A stretch of DNA of 64,000 nucleotides from Harmothoe impar (GCA_947462335.1 OX381709.1:83142622-83206621), one strand, 5' to 3'; shown: positions 35,436 to 47,439, counted from the stretch's first letter. The notes: a model not told the origin generated them from the sequence alone. Made by a program: numbers and translations.

Positions 35436-35476
35436 CATGATACACAATATCAAAGTAACATTAGACTTGCACTCAC

Positions 35477-37284
35477 CGTTGTATGGCGGGAGGAGCCCCG
35501 GAGGCACCCATCATGTTAGACAGTTCGCTGACAGCCTCGTTAGTCGAGCTCTGGGTGCGGAGCCGGCGTTCTCTAGAACCCCCTTCTACGGAGGACGCAC
35601 TCTTCAGACTGCCCTGCCGCCAGTATCCGCTCCCCTCTAGTCTCCGCACCACGGGCCGCTTATCCAGCTTACTCAGCCCGCTCGCCGGCTGCGACATGGA
35701 GAGCGCATCGCTCAGACTCCGGGGCTGAGTCCGGGTTTTGGTCGTGTTGGTCCCGGCGAGGAGCGTCTTGTCGAGGGAGGAGCAGCTGGACTGGTTGTAA
35801 ACGTCGTCGGCCATGTCCGTCTCCAACATCAGGTCGTCCGAGCAGATGGAGCTGATGGAGCAGCTCTCCAGCGAGTCGAGGCGCGCTCGTGGCGCCCCCT
35901 CTAGGTAGCTATCCACGTCCTCCTCGAGCAAGTCACTGGACGATGTCAGAGTCTGACCCGCGAGCTGCTCGCTGAGTTTATTCTCAATATCCTCGACACT
36001 GCCCCCATCTGTAGTTAAGTCTGGGGTGCTACTCAGGAGGTTATTGGAGCTGACACTCGCTTTGTCTTTAGAGAGAACATTAATCGTCTCCTTGACGTCC
36101 TTTTTACTGTTATCGCCCCGGCCGCCCCCATCGAGCATCGAACCCACTGTTTTACTGATCTCATCCTCGACCATGGTGTCGCCCAGACCCGAGTCGGGCG
36201 TCATTTTTTGCTTATTGTCGTCATGGTGTGTCGCCTGGTAACGGTCTCCGTGACTGAACTGTAGCCGACCCTTACCACGCTGGAAGAACCCCCGGCGTGT
36301 CTTACCCTTCACGTTAGTGTTCGTAGCGGGGGTTGTTTCCGGCGGCGCTATTTGCGGGTCCTGCGGTGCACACTTGGACCGGTCCACACTCGAGGCCTTG
36401 GTTTGTTCCTCCATTTCCATCGGCCCGGCTTTCACCCACTGTCGTCCACTTTTCTGCGCGGGAGGCGCTTTGTTACTTTGAGGTGGCCGTAACCGAGAGG
36501 TCGGTTTCTTTAAGCGGCTTCCGGTATTACCGGTCAGCTTATTTGATGCTTGCGGCTGTTTTCCCTGCGGCGTTCTAGTCGGCGTCAGGGCGTTACCGTT
36601 TGAGTCTCTCACCAAATCGTGCTCGCTCCGGCCTTGTGTGGACAACGACTTAGTATCAGTCGTTGTACTCTCAGAATCGTCAATCATTTTCCAGCGACCT
36701 CCTATTTTCGGACTGTAGGCTGCACTGTTCAGGTTTTTTGTCCTGTGTGCGCCGCCGTCCCCCACATCCCCCCCTCCACCCGTGCCTGAACCCGATGAGC
36801 GTTTACTATCTATACTATCTAGAGAGTCAGAGGATATATCCATGAGGTTACGGTTAGCGTCGGATCGCTGCCCATTTGTGTTGGCGGTCGCCTTTGGCTT
36901 GGCTGCAAACCCAAATTTACTGCGTCTGGGCCCGGACGTTGAGTTAGGTTCTGTCTTCCTATCATTAACATTGTGGATCCGCTGGTACTTACTGTGCGTA
37001 TTCTCCACCGTCAGTACAATCCCGCTCTCACCCGACGTGTTCAACTTCTCCGAGCTGGACCGGGACCCCCTGTGGGACTGTTTGGGAACCCCAGGGGACG
37101 GGGTTGAGGAGGAGGAGGGGGGGCGGAGGCGGGACGACTTGTCCTGTTGCTGACTGTTAGTATAGGCATTGCTGGTAAGTCGGTGGGAGCCCTTCTTACT
37201 GGAGGCCTCCGACGAGGTGAGCGACATGTCACTGGGGTAGGTGGGTGTGCTGACTCTAGCCTGACAGGAGTAACATGTCCCCAT
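35477..37284 (-). CDS. Large 5' coding exon of a CCSER/FAM190-like serine-rich protein
   Basis: The open frame runs from ATG at 37284, with an in-frame TAG three codons upstream, to AACG|GTGAGT. The exon ends at 35477 and the intron starts at 35476; reading on meets TGA at once. It encodes 602 codons plus 2 nt of a Ser/Thr/Arg-rich, mostly disordered protein. Around residues 475-495 the block LESC...DDLMLETDM, and farther on EGSGYWRQG (about 550) and RERRLRTQSS (about 570), parallel CCSER2/FAM190B. In vertebrates CCSER genes also have one very large early coding exon. The N-terminus MGTCYSC fits N-myristoylation (Gly2, Ser6) with palmitoylatable Cys4 and Cys7, suggesting membrane attachment. 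A candidate acceptor (TTTCAG, exon from 37314) lies just upstream. Coding GC and CpG content are higher than in the surrounding DNA. The CCSER assignment is moderate; the exon itself is well supported. Confidence 0.75.
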
Positions 37285-37489
37285 CAAGGCCTAATCGCCG
37301 AGCTCGGCATCAACCTGAAACACACCGCGAGTTGGTGAGACGACAGCGGGGATGGGGCATTAACCAGAGATGCCACTTTCATTAGGATCTTTCCATCAAT
37401 TCTTTGTAGGAAATTAATATAATTCAATACAGAAATCCCAGCGAAAAAGTAGGAAATCCTAGAAAGTAGGAAAAGTGGCATCTCTGAAT

Positions 37490-37795
37490 TTAACCCTTTA
37501 AGGGCGGCATAGTGCTTTAAGTGCCATGCCCTTAGGCTTAGGAGGATGTGTCACTTCCTCCTAAGCCTAAGGTACTGCAGGACTTAACCCATTAATTGGG
37601 CTGTACTGTGCAGTGAACTGTAGATGTATGGATGGAGCACTGGCGAGTAACTCACCACTTATTGGGTTTATACATGCCGAAATTGTCGTCATGATGCAAG
37701 AATGCAGCCCTCGTGAGTACTCGTCCAGGTTGCATTCATGCATAATGGCGATTAAGGACATAGCACATTAAAGCACTGTGGGCCGTTGAAGGGCT
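37490..37795. mobile_element. piggyBac-like TTAA MITE upstream of the CCSER-like exon
   Basis: Starts TTAACCCTTTAAGGGCGGCAT and ends near ccgttgaagggc, with a decayed right terminus. Internal hairpin words match the other copies. It lies about 180 bp upstream of the inferred splice acceptor. Confidence 0.55.
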
Positions 37796-38509
37796 ATACA
37801 TGTACAAGGAAGCTGAAACGGTTCAATTATGGAAAAATCAAGCAATAAAAGATCATTGATTTATATTATATGCAATAAAAGATCATTGATTTATATTATA
37901 TATAATTATGAATTTGTATTATCAAAATCATATCCATAGTTTGTGATGTAACATGCTCTCACTCTGTTCGTTTGTGTCAAACTGTTATGTAACCTTTATA
38001 GATTGTTTAATGCTCGCTGTCTGAGTATAGAACTGCAAGTGATTGTCTTATTCCTGTTTTTCCTATATTTATTTCATCTAGTATCATACTTTAAGACAAG
38101 TACCAGTGACATGTTCTACAGACAATATCCTTATGATCTTTCATCTACATACAATGTACAAATGTGTGCAAATATTGATTTAGTGTCTTAACATTAAATA
38201 TACATTATGTATACATTGGCAACAAAGGGCTTATACATTGAAGCACTTTGCTGCCCTTAAAGGGTTAACATTATTTATATCATACCAGTTACGAATAAAC
38301 ACATTCCCATGTCGACATGTACAATCCGATACTGAAGCAGGTGTCACTGCACAATATTTCCTTTCCACCCACACTTTAGCTGAAATATATGATTCCCCCT
38401 CTCTCATTGTAGTGCCCATTTGAATAGGTATCTAACATGTACAATACGTGCGTTAATATAATGTTTCAGCAAGTCTCGAATTATTTCTACATCTGAAAAT
38501 GACCGCACT
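37796..38509. other. Intronic or intergenic AT-rich DNA
   Basis: Contains a 30-bp direct duplication (aataaaagatcattgattta at 37844 and 37874) and a small terminal piece of the TTAA MITE at about 38236-38271. No gene is seen. Confidence 0.5.
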
Positions 38510-38668
38510 TGGACCTTGGTGCATCATGCTGACCCATTCAGGAGTGTATCAACCCCGTATGGTCAGCGTGATGCATGAATTCAACCCTGGCAAGTTACTC
38601 GCCAGGGCTGCATTCATGACGATCAAGGGCATAATGCATTAAAGCACTATGCTGCCCTTAAAGGGTTA
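38510..38668. mobile_element. piggyBac-like TTAA MITE, right-hand part
   Basis: Contains the gacccattcaggagtgtatcaa spacer, one complete hairpin (ccctggcaagttactcgccaggg) and the right terminus cccttaaagggttaa. The left half is missing. Confidence 0.6.
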
Positions 38669-40645
38669 AAATAAATGCATAAAGTGCGATATTAGTATGT
38701 GAGAAGTGTTCAGCTTTAGGACAGCAATTTGTGTTAAAGAACGCGCTATAGACGCTCTAAGTGCAATCTTTAGGTTTTAGTTAAAGTTTTACCTAGTTAA
38801 GTATTACATTCTATCAGTTTCGTAGTGCAAACTAGAATTGTAAAGGGTATAAGTATTATTGTGTTATTTTATCTAAATAATGTGCGGTAAATAAGTCAAA
38901 GAAAGGGGGATGAGCCCAATGTGAAATGTTAAATATATTTGAGTTGAAATAGATCGTCAAGTAAAAAAATAATCAAAAATATTACCCTACCTAATGATAA
39001 ATGCAATATCAAAATGGCATGTACCGGTATTTAATAGAATTAAATTATCCATTTTCTAGATCATCTTTCAAACTTAAGACTTTAAATCTTTGCAAAAGGA
39101 ATTGAAGAAGATCGTGTCACTTGTGGCTTTAGTTGAAGTTCATGCACAAGTTTTTCTCTTTGTTATTCTTCCTAATTAGAAGGATCATGCGACCTCCGAC
39201 ATGTCCATCACGTCTACAGGTTATTACCTGCTAACCTGGTTAGCACTTGCCATTCAACCCAGACGGCGACGTTGGAACCTGAACTCATGGTCAAACAACC
39301 ATTTTGTCCTGAAAAGTGTCACCTTTAAGTTAACAAAGTCCTCCCTTTTGAAAAAAGCCAAATACCAAGATTGAAAAAGAAGAAGAAATATCTTGATGGT
39401 TATAACTATTTAAGAAGCAAATATTGGTAATTATTTTTAGATAGAGAGCAAAAAATCGCATGTATTTTTATAATGTTTATATCAAACTATATGGCGTGTT
39501 TATAAAAGTGGGAAAAAGAAGAGCAGGAGAATGAAATATTTTAGATCGTGTTCCATTATTGGCTATTATCTTTTTATGGGATATCGTGAGGGTACCAGTA
39601 GATTTAGGACAAATTAACAAAGTCTAATTGGGGTAGAACTAATAGGGGGAGTCACACGGGAGTCACAGTAGGATTTAATAAAACATTGTAACACGAACAG
39701 AGTAGCGCTGGACGCACAAACCAAGCAGAACTTGAATCAAGAGAAGAAAAACAATATTTACCTCAAGACGTAAAAGCTGGTATGAATTACTCGTGAACCA
39801 AATGCTACTTTTAATATCTGGAAGCAAAAGGAATAAGGATGCCACTCTAAGTGCGCAAAACAAACAAGCATTGCGAGGTTGGGTTAGTACGAGCGAGTCC
39901 GAGCGACTGAGAGTGGCTCTACACAGCGATAAGGCGCATGCCGAGGGAATCTGTGTCTGATTCATACGAGTCGTAACGAGCGTACACCGATCACACAATG
40001 CAACTTAATGAGCACAGTATCGACACTAAATTTAAATGAATTCATGTAGTTTTAACAATATAATATAATGTGTTTTTTTTAAAATAAATAATTGCGGACT
40101 ACATGCTGGTTCTGAATATGTGTGGATTTTTTCTCATCCAATATCATGCTTTGTAAATTCTGAGATTGATTATCAGTAATTTAAGAACAGAACCTTGAGA
40201 AGGTTGGTCCGTGTGATAATGTTAGTATAAAACAAAAGGCACTGAATCTGAGTATAGTTTGGACGTTGGCTAAAGCTGTGTCGGTGACTGACTAATGCAT
40301 GCTGCTAACACCGTGTGATGCTCGAGCGGAGTGAGCGGTGACCGGAGTGCGCTCTGTAGACTGTATGAGTCAATGAGTTATAGTGTTCACACACTACCAG
40401 ATATCCCATCTTCATCAACATGCAACTTTATCTCAGGGAATGGTCATTTTTTAATAACAAGGGCGGCAGGGTGATTTGGCGGGGAACAAAAATGATGCGT
40501 AACAATGTTAAGTCTAACGTCGGGAGGGCGGGGGATTTAGGATGACTACAAGTCTCAAAAAAAGGTTTTTGTCCCCCGGTGTTAAAATATGACCACTTCC
40601 ATATACATCATGAAATATGAATTATGTCTGTGAGGGATTTACATA
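38669..40645. other. No recognisable gene
   Basis: AT-rich DNA, probably the long first intron of the CCSER-like gene if the upstream exon call is right. No RNA gene or repeat end was found. Confidence 0.4.
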
Positions 40646-40896
40646 AGGCCAAAAAAAAATTGTGTTCAGGTATCCTTAGCGGCCCTATTTTTGGGCCCTA
40701 ACCAAATTATTTTTCTCTCTTTGGAAGGCATTTTTGTGGGTTTTTTCTCTACCAAAACTAAAATATCTTTTAACTGAAATTTTCCGAAAATGGGAGGAAT
40801 CCTTTAAAATATTTGGTAAAAAAAAAAATCTACCTACCTACTCTTATTTTTTGGGGCCATGTTACCTGAACACAAATTTTTAAAATATGTTGGCCT
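40646..40896. mobile_element. MITE with AGGCCAAAAAAAAAT / TGTGTTCAGGTA arms, copy 2
   Basis: The left arm aggccaaaaaaaaattgtg, then ttcaggtat, is inverted at the right (tacctgaacacaaattt, then gttggcct). Same family, length and layout as 35192-35435. Confidence 0.75.
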
Positions 40897-43211
40897 AATT
40901 TGTTTCCCAGTCCATCGACATAATACCACACACATAGACTAGAGGTGACATGGCACTACATAACAGTAACACCAGAGCACCGTGAATTCCCCTCCTTAGT
41001 ATCATGTAGGCTACTTACTCAGATGGTAGCACTGGTTAAAAGTTAGACATGAGCGGTCAGTATCACAGCCTAGAGTTACCTACCAAGCAACATGCAATCT
41101 GCATAACTATAAACATACACCATCTATAGACATGGGTTTACAATTTCTGCAATATTTTGAACGCTAGCCTCTGGCGTTGAAACTTAATGGGTAGGCATAC
41201 ACATCGTTTGCTAAGCGTTATTGACTGGGCGATACAATTATATCAATAATTAAATGAGAATTCACGGTAGGTCATGGAGGAATTCTAGCATAAAACACAT
41301 TCGTCTTTAATTTCTTCTTTGAGAATGTGCATAATTACATGCTGTAATTATGAACTTATTCTAAAAAGTAAAAACGGAAAGTAAAAGTGGTTGATTGGTT
41401 ATACATATTTGGGGTCACATTAAAGAAAATATAACACTTGGGGTTATGCAAAGTAATTTAAGCAATAATGTGTTTTGTTCCCTTGTGTATTTAGAATATT
41501 TAAAAGTTTCCAATCATAGCAGGCAATCATGTGTTCTTGAGTCTTAAACAGATTGGGTCTTGAATGTCGATGATGCCTGTAAACCTGCAAACTGACAATA
41601 TTACTTGTAAAATATCTTGTTGGATTTTCCAGGTCCCATGGTCTGGGCTACTTTGATACATTCAGATTTTTCCTGGATAGCAGTGATAACATCCTACTGA
41701 TAAATTCACTACAAATACAACTGGTAGGTCCACTACTGCCTGATCCATTGATATGCTACTGACAGTGACAGTGATCCTCCCATAACATGATGTAGGTTAT
41801 CAGTAATATCACTACCGGTATAACAGATACATGAAGTCATAATGTACATTTTATCAGATACGTAGTAGAAAATGAGTGTTCCACACAAGATCTACCTGGT
41901 GACGATATGAGATATAGATCTACCGTAACTTGCGCCTGGCGTAAGTCAACAAAAGGGTACTGAGTCTGAGATAGACCACATTTGATTCATGATTTAATAT
42001 GATCACCAGACCAGTTTTTAATAGTTTGTTTTATCGTTCAATTTGAACAACGATATATAGTATATTATATATCTAATATCAATGATACTATTAATTATTT
42101 AAATTAATAGTCCAGTGATTTATCAGATATGCAATCATCACTGTGTCTTGACTGTGGACTGAGGCTTAGGCTACTCAAAAAAAGTTGTTTCTCATCATCG
42201 CGCGCATCATCAAATTCATGATTTGGGATTTTTTTTTTAATTTTATTTCTTTTACATTTTTGATGAAAAATATTTTAAATTGGATAAAATATTGGCAATT
42301 TTGGTATCAAATTAAAGCTTATGCTGTCAGTAATGCAGTCAGCTAGTAATAACTTCCATTATAACAACTTTTAGTTTTACTGATCAATATTAAAACTCCG
42401 AAATACTAAAATGGGAAAATTGATCGCGAAAAGTAATAAAAAAACGCCCTCGTCATATTTTTCACTGCTCGGTGATGAGTGTGGCCTTACCAACCTGAAT
42501 TTATGTTTTTAACACAAACAAATCTAGATCACTGTTACAGGTGCTTCCATGGGAATGGGCTAAGTCTGAGAGTAAGTTCAATTATTCATCATTCACTGTG
42601 GCAGTGAGTGAGGTGAGCCTGCTGCCAAGGCACTCCCTTTAACTTTTATACTAGACTAGTCTAGTAGTCTAGGTAGTACTGTACTACAACTCAGTAGTAG
42701 TACTACTAGTAGTACTACTTATTAAAACCTGCGATCACCTCACGTCAGATAGAAAATACAGTCCCCTGATAATGTACTTTCTTTACTCGCCAGTAGGTCT
42801 AAACACTTACAGACTGGTGGTGGTAGCTACGGGTAGATAGCATTACCAGTGTCAGTGAGTGCCAGTGGTGTTTCCTAGATCAGGTGAGCCACGCCTACAA
42901 AACAAGTCAAAACACTAATTTTTGGTCACTGCCTAGAAAGATCTGTCCCCGGATCTGTCACTGCTAGTAATATCAGTAGACACTTTGTCATAATCCTGGT
43001 ACAGATGTAGCAAGTATGACCTCACCAAATGACTGTCGGTCTGCTAGGGCTAGAGCTGGACTTTAAATCCTGAAACTCACAACACACACGACGCAGGGAA
43101 GCAGGGAAGTCTCTGGCCTCAGGTCTGTGTGATTTGGGACGAAAACACAAACAGCAGTTGCCATTCGGCGACCACGGAGAGCGTCTAGAAACACAAAACA
43201 CGATTGCTTAC
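40897..43211. other. No recognisable gene; several small palindromes
   Basis: AT-rich. Local foldbacks include atcgttcaatttgaacaacgat (about 42033) and a run of tagtactac words at 42655-42725. Probably intronic in the CCSER-like gene model. Confidence 0.4.
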
Positions 43212-43370
43212 CTTCCTTCACGCCAGAACCACCATCTGGCGTGCTTCTCATCTGCCATATCGATGTGAAATCTTTACATTTTATCACAATCCACACAAAT
43301 AAACACAACCAGATTTGCGATCGTCAGAAAGCTGCCATCTTGCGTCACACCAATCAAAATAAGCAGAGTT
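43212..43370 (-). other. Candidate first exon of a minus-strand host gene
   Basis: On the minus strand a promoter-like block is followed by sequence ending in GAAG|GTAAGC, a strong splice donor (exon end 43212, intron from 43211). Within it an ATG at 43258 opens 15 codons plus 2 nt (MADEKHARWWFWREG) to the donor. Spliced to the exon at 37314 this frame would stop after about ten codons. It would then act as a uORF, or else this exon serves a different partner. The 5' boundary is approximate. No transcript evidence is available. Confidence 0.4.
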
Positions 43371-43418
43371 GTGCGCACTTCCGGTGAAATGGTTCTAGGA
43401 GCAACCACCAGGTGGCAA
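43333..43418 (-). promoter_or_regulatory. TATA-less promoter-like cluster (YY1, CCAAT, ETS, CTCF-like words)
   Basis: In minus-strand order this has CCACCTGGTGG (43406-43416, CTCF/E-box-like), CACCGGAAGTG (ETS, 43377-43387), TGATTGG (CCAAT box, 43350-43356) and AAGATGGC (YY1 word, 43333-43341). This combination and order is typical of animal housekeeping promoters and fits a start at about 43370 for the exon below it. Confidence 0.4.
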
Positions 43419-43419
43419 C

Positions 43420-44526
43420 AAACTAAGTTTTGGCGCCATCACGTGCCAAGGTGCGGCACTATTCAGAAGCCGATGGGGATGGCAGAGGGCGTGGCCCTGT
43501 GCCTGTGGGCCCTTGTAGGCTAGTGGAGGTGAGATGATGTTGTCAGGCTGTCAACCAATTCCTATTTCTCTAATATTTGGGCAAAAGTTCCTCTAGGCCT
43601 ATTTCTTATATTTACTCCCATACTTTAAGCTAAAACTCCTATTTTACTCCTATTTTTTTCATTTGTAAAAAAAGCAATGCTGAAGATTGTGATATTGATA
43701 TTGGCCATTCCTGTGATTTGTCCAGCTCCAATGAGAAATCACTTAACCTATATGAAGTGGGGGTAATCAGAACAGAACACCAAAATGTATTGAAATTAGG
43801 GAGTGGTCATTATTTAACAATAGCTTGGTGGATGTTCGCGCAAGCAAGCTCTTTGAACCATAGTAACTCACAGGCTTTTTCACCGAAAAGGGATGACAAT
43901 TTTTACCACTCCCCCCCCCCCCACCCCTCTCTAGAGGGGTCGGCATCTTTTTCGGCAAAAAATGGCCAATCGCTTACACCATATGGCTTACAGTTACAAG
44001 TATAGATTTTCAAAAATATTGCGGGGCATAGCCTACCCACAGATGTAGGCCTACCCTGCGTTCACACACCCCCCCCCCCCCCCCCACCACCATGAAATCA
44101 TTTTTTAGTGCATACTATTCTAAGAGCATCAGATTTTCCCAGCCCTAATCATGAAAGAGAAATACAAACCTGACCTTGAATGTATATGATTTGTGCCAAA
44201 ATGCCCCCGATTACATCATTTCAAGTCTAGAATTCCAAAACCTTTCCCCTCTAAAACAAAGTTCCTGCCCCAGTATTAAAGAGAGGTTAGATACAGACCT
44301 GAATATTGAAACATTCAAATCTAGAATTTTCAGTATTTTCCAAAACGTATTTTCCAAAACCAGGGATATGAAGTACAGGGATTCGCAAGTAGACCTGCTT
44401 GTTCTCCCTCAGTGACATGGCTGACAGTAGCACCACCTCCAGGGTGTACTATACCCCATCCCAAAACGTTTCCCTTCAAAAATGTCCAGCCCCAGTTACA
44501 AAGGTTGAATAATACTCAGTAGATAT
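43420..44526. other. No recognisable gene; poly-C runs
   Basis: Long C homopolymers near 43909 and 44070. The short open frame at 44176-44415 is not recognisable. Nothing else is supported. Confidence 0.5.
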
Positions 44527-44664
44527 CCCAGTAAACAAAAAAAAAACAACGTTATAAAATGTTAAATAACTTTTCTCTATTGCTCCTTTAGATATTATGG
44601 CAAAACGTTATATAACGTTAAAAACGTTGTTTTGACGTAAAATAACTTATTTTTGTTAGCTGGG
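44527..44664. mobile_element. 138-bp MITE with CCCAGTAAACA termini and AACGTT iterations
   Basis: CCCAGTAAACAAAAA on the left is inverted as TTTTTGTTAGCTGGG on the right. AT duplications lie at 44525-44526 and 44665-44666. The interior repeats aacgttataaaa-type words. It is the compact relative of the element starting at 24312. Confidence 0.75.
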
Positions 44665-46949
44665 ATGGTGCCAAAATCCATTAGATTGCCCCTATACCAT
44701 GTCAAATTTTAGACTTTTCTGAGCCTCGGTGCTTGGGAACACATAAATTCAACCCACCTTTGCCTCAAGCCCTTCTGAAATCGTGGGCACAGATTTTATG
44801 CTGCAAAATGTTGATTCTTCAGACTCCACACAGCACTAAAATGAACGATTGTTAACATTTTGAAAGTAGAACAGGTTTCATGATATCAGGCTTTCTCTTA
44901 AGAATTTGTAACAGAATGCATAATAATGCAGCATTAGGCTTCTAGATTTCTAAAAGAATTCCAAGGGGTATGCCACCGGAAGCCCCCTAGAATAGTTGCG
45001 GCGCTGCGCTTGGAAATGTCCCTGTGCTATGCTTGCACACTCAAAAAAGTCAGCGTCATTGTCGCTGAAACCACCCTCACCTGAAAGTCAAGCACTGGTG
45101 TGGGTGAAAACTGGTGACTGATTTGTTTTTGGGTCGTTACATTTTTTCCCTACCATCTTACAATTCTCAAATCACATTTCTGATAGAACTCACAAGTAAT
45201 ACAAGAACCAACCCCTAGGCTCAGATTATGTACAATCGGAAGCTTCAGATGCGGGTTACATGTATCTCATAGAAAAGACATCCGGTTGAATAAAGATCAT
45301 GAAACAAAATACATGAAAGGTAGGATATGCATTTTTCTTGTGTTGGAAAAATAAAGGAGGATCAGGATGCCTGAAAGAAAGCAAGATATGTTCTGGTAAT
45401 ATGGCCATAAATAGATAGGGTCAGTATGTTTTTCCCCCACATTCTTTTAGTGAAAAATAATGATTTAGAAGAAAGAACGCCAAAAAAAACAAAACACGTT
45501 CCTCCTTTTTTTTGGCATAGGGAGGTTGGAGGCCTCCAAAAGGTATGCAGTCACATGTTGTCAACAAACATTGTGGATAGCTTTCTGTTTGTATCATTTA
45601 GATACATAGGGGAAACATTTAGGTCCACAAAACCTTCAGAAACTGTACCTGAGCGTCTATGGCTTCACCTGGTGTGTTCTGTCGGTACTACAGACTACTA
45701 CCTGACTACTGCTGCCCCCTGGTGGCCATACCCGTGCTGCCCCCAGTGGACTGAATGGGAACTAATGACTGCACTTGTCCTCTCAAACTGGCCTGTCCGT
45801 GTACTAGCAATTTGTGAACCCGAGTCTCGCCCGGCCTTGTCTGGTTGCTGACCTCTTGTCAAAATAATATGGCTAATCAAGTGTTGGAGGATCGCAAATT
45901 ATTGACATTGCCTAGATACAGGCATTTTAAGTACCATAGTGAGGAAAAAATATCATTTAAAAAAAAGAAAAGTTTTTGAAATTTTTCTAACATATGAATA
46001 GTTATATTGTGGCAAGCTAAGTTAAAAAACGAATTTCTAGCTCCATTTTCCCCAAGATGATGGCCATGGGATCTACAATTGTATTGTATGATATAGTTAA
46101 TATCTAATTTAAATGTTAATTATCTCATTTTAACTCATTTCCATTTAACTCAACAAAAAAAAGCCTAGGAGTGAATATTGGGCAATATACCACATGTCAT
46201 ATATCAAATGAAAGCTCTTAATGAGCTGTAAAAGAATCTGGCAATATCAGAACATATATCTGCGACTTCCGATCCATTTCATTAAAACGGGTCACATTTA
46301 TAATAGGAAGTTTTCATTTTAATAATTGGGCCTACATGAGTTTGTTCTTTTTTTCCTTTTTGCAGGTATCAACGAGAGAACCATTTTAAAGTCTTTTTCC
46401 AACAAGACATATTTTTATCTCAAAGTATAGGGGGTCGTCTTAAAGGAGGGGGTTTTACGGTAGTAATGCGCTGTAAAAGAACATGGTAACCGTCACTATG
46501 TTAGTCAGAGGTCTGGCACTAGGTGGCAGTAGTGTGCTGCAGTTACACCACTGAGCAGCTCTCCATTAAACCTGTGCTCCTATCATAATGGGAAGCAAAA
46601 GGTAACCCGATGCAACGCAAAACGGTGGCAAAATAGCCCAAAAAATAGTTTAAGCAGGACAGGAAAATATTATTTCTCAGAAAAGAAAGATCTCTACTGG
46701 AATCCCTCCAGGTTATCGTGTGTCAAATCTTTGGACCATTTCTAAGACACCCCCACAACCCGTATTTCAAACAGGATTTGTTACTCAAACCGAAAGCTTA
46801 TACATGTATATACTTACAGTGATTTTGTATTTGTTTTCTATCTCTTCTTAGGGAATGTTCAAACAATTATGTTACACATTTTTTGACTATTTTCAAGACC
46901 CCCCACCCACTACCAACCCGTATTTCAAACGGGATTTGTTACTCAAACA
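44665..46949. other. No recognisable gene; two CTCF-like words
   Basis: A minus-strand CCACCAGGGGGCAGC lies at about 45711-45726, and GCACTAGGTGGCAGTA lies at about 46516-46531. Both closely resemble the CTCF core. The 141-codon plus-strand frame over the first shows no recognisable domain. Confidence 0.4.
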
Positions 46950-47308
46950 CACTGATATTCCTAGGCTCCCTATACGCCCCATCTCTTAGTCACTAGTGCC
47001 TAACCTAGTTAGTCATTTTTTGGCTCCCTATACAACCAACCTAGATTAGTTATTATTGTCAGGTTGGTCACTACTGACCAACCCACCTTAGTCTTTTTAT
47101 TGCCAGGGGGAGCCACTGAGTGATCATGACAGGTGGCCCCAACTAGTGGTATACAAATACAACACACCAATGATGGACCTGGGTTAGCCACTACTGACTG
47201 ACCCCTTGGTCATTTTTGACTATAACCTTGCCATTTTGACTAACACTTGTATGACCAACCTGGGTTAGTCTGTACTGACTAACCCTTTCAACCTATGGAT
47301 TTTCAGTG
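46950..47308. mobile_element. CACTG-ended EnSpm-like element with iterated TTAGTC...GACTAACC phrases
   Basis: The left end CACTGATATTCC and the right end GGATTTTCAGTG are inverted copies with one mismatch. The interior consists of about ten variants of ggttagtcactactgaccaacc. No coding capacity is present. Confidence 0.6.
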
Positions 47309-47439
47309 CAGAAAGAGTATCAAAATGAGGGGACTAAGCCAGTAGACTAATTGACTTAGAGATCTACTAAGTTATAGTTAATAATCATTTGGCTAACCAG
47401 ATGAAAATGACCCGGTTCGGTTTGTATAGGCACCGTGAA

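Noticed and set aside
45426..45851. 141-codon plus-strand frame
   Set aside because: No domain, irregular composition, and no splice or promoter context. Probably chance.
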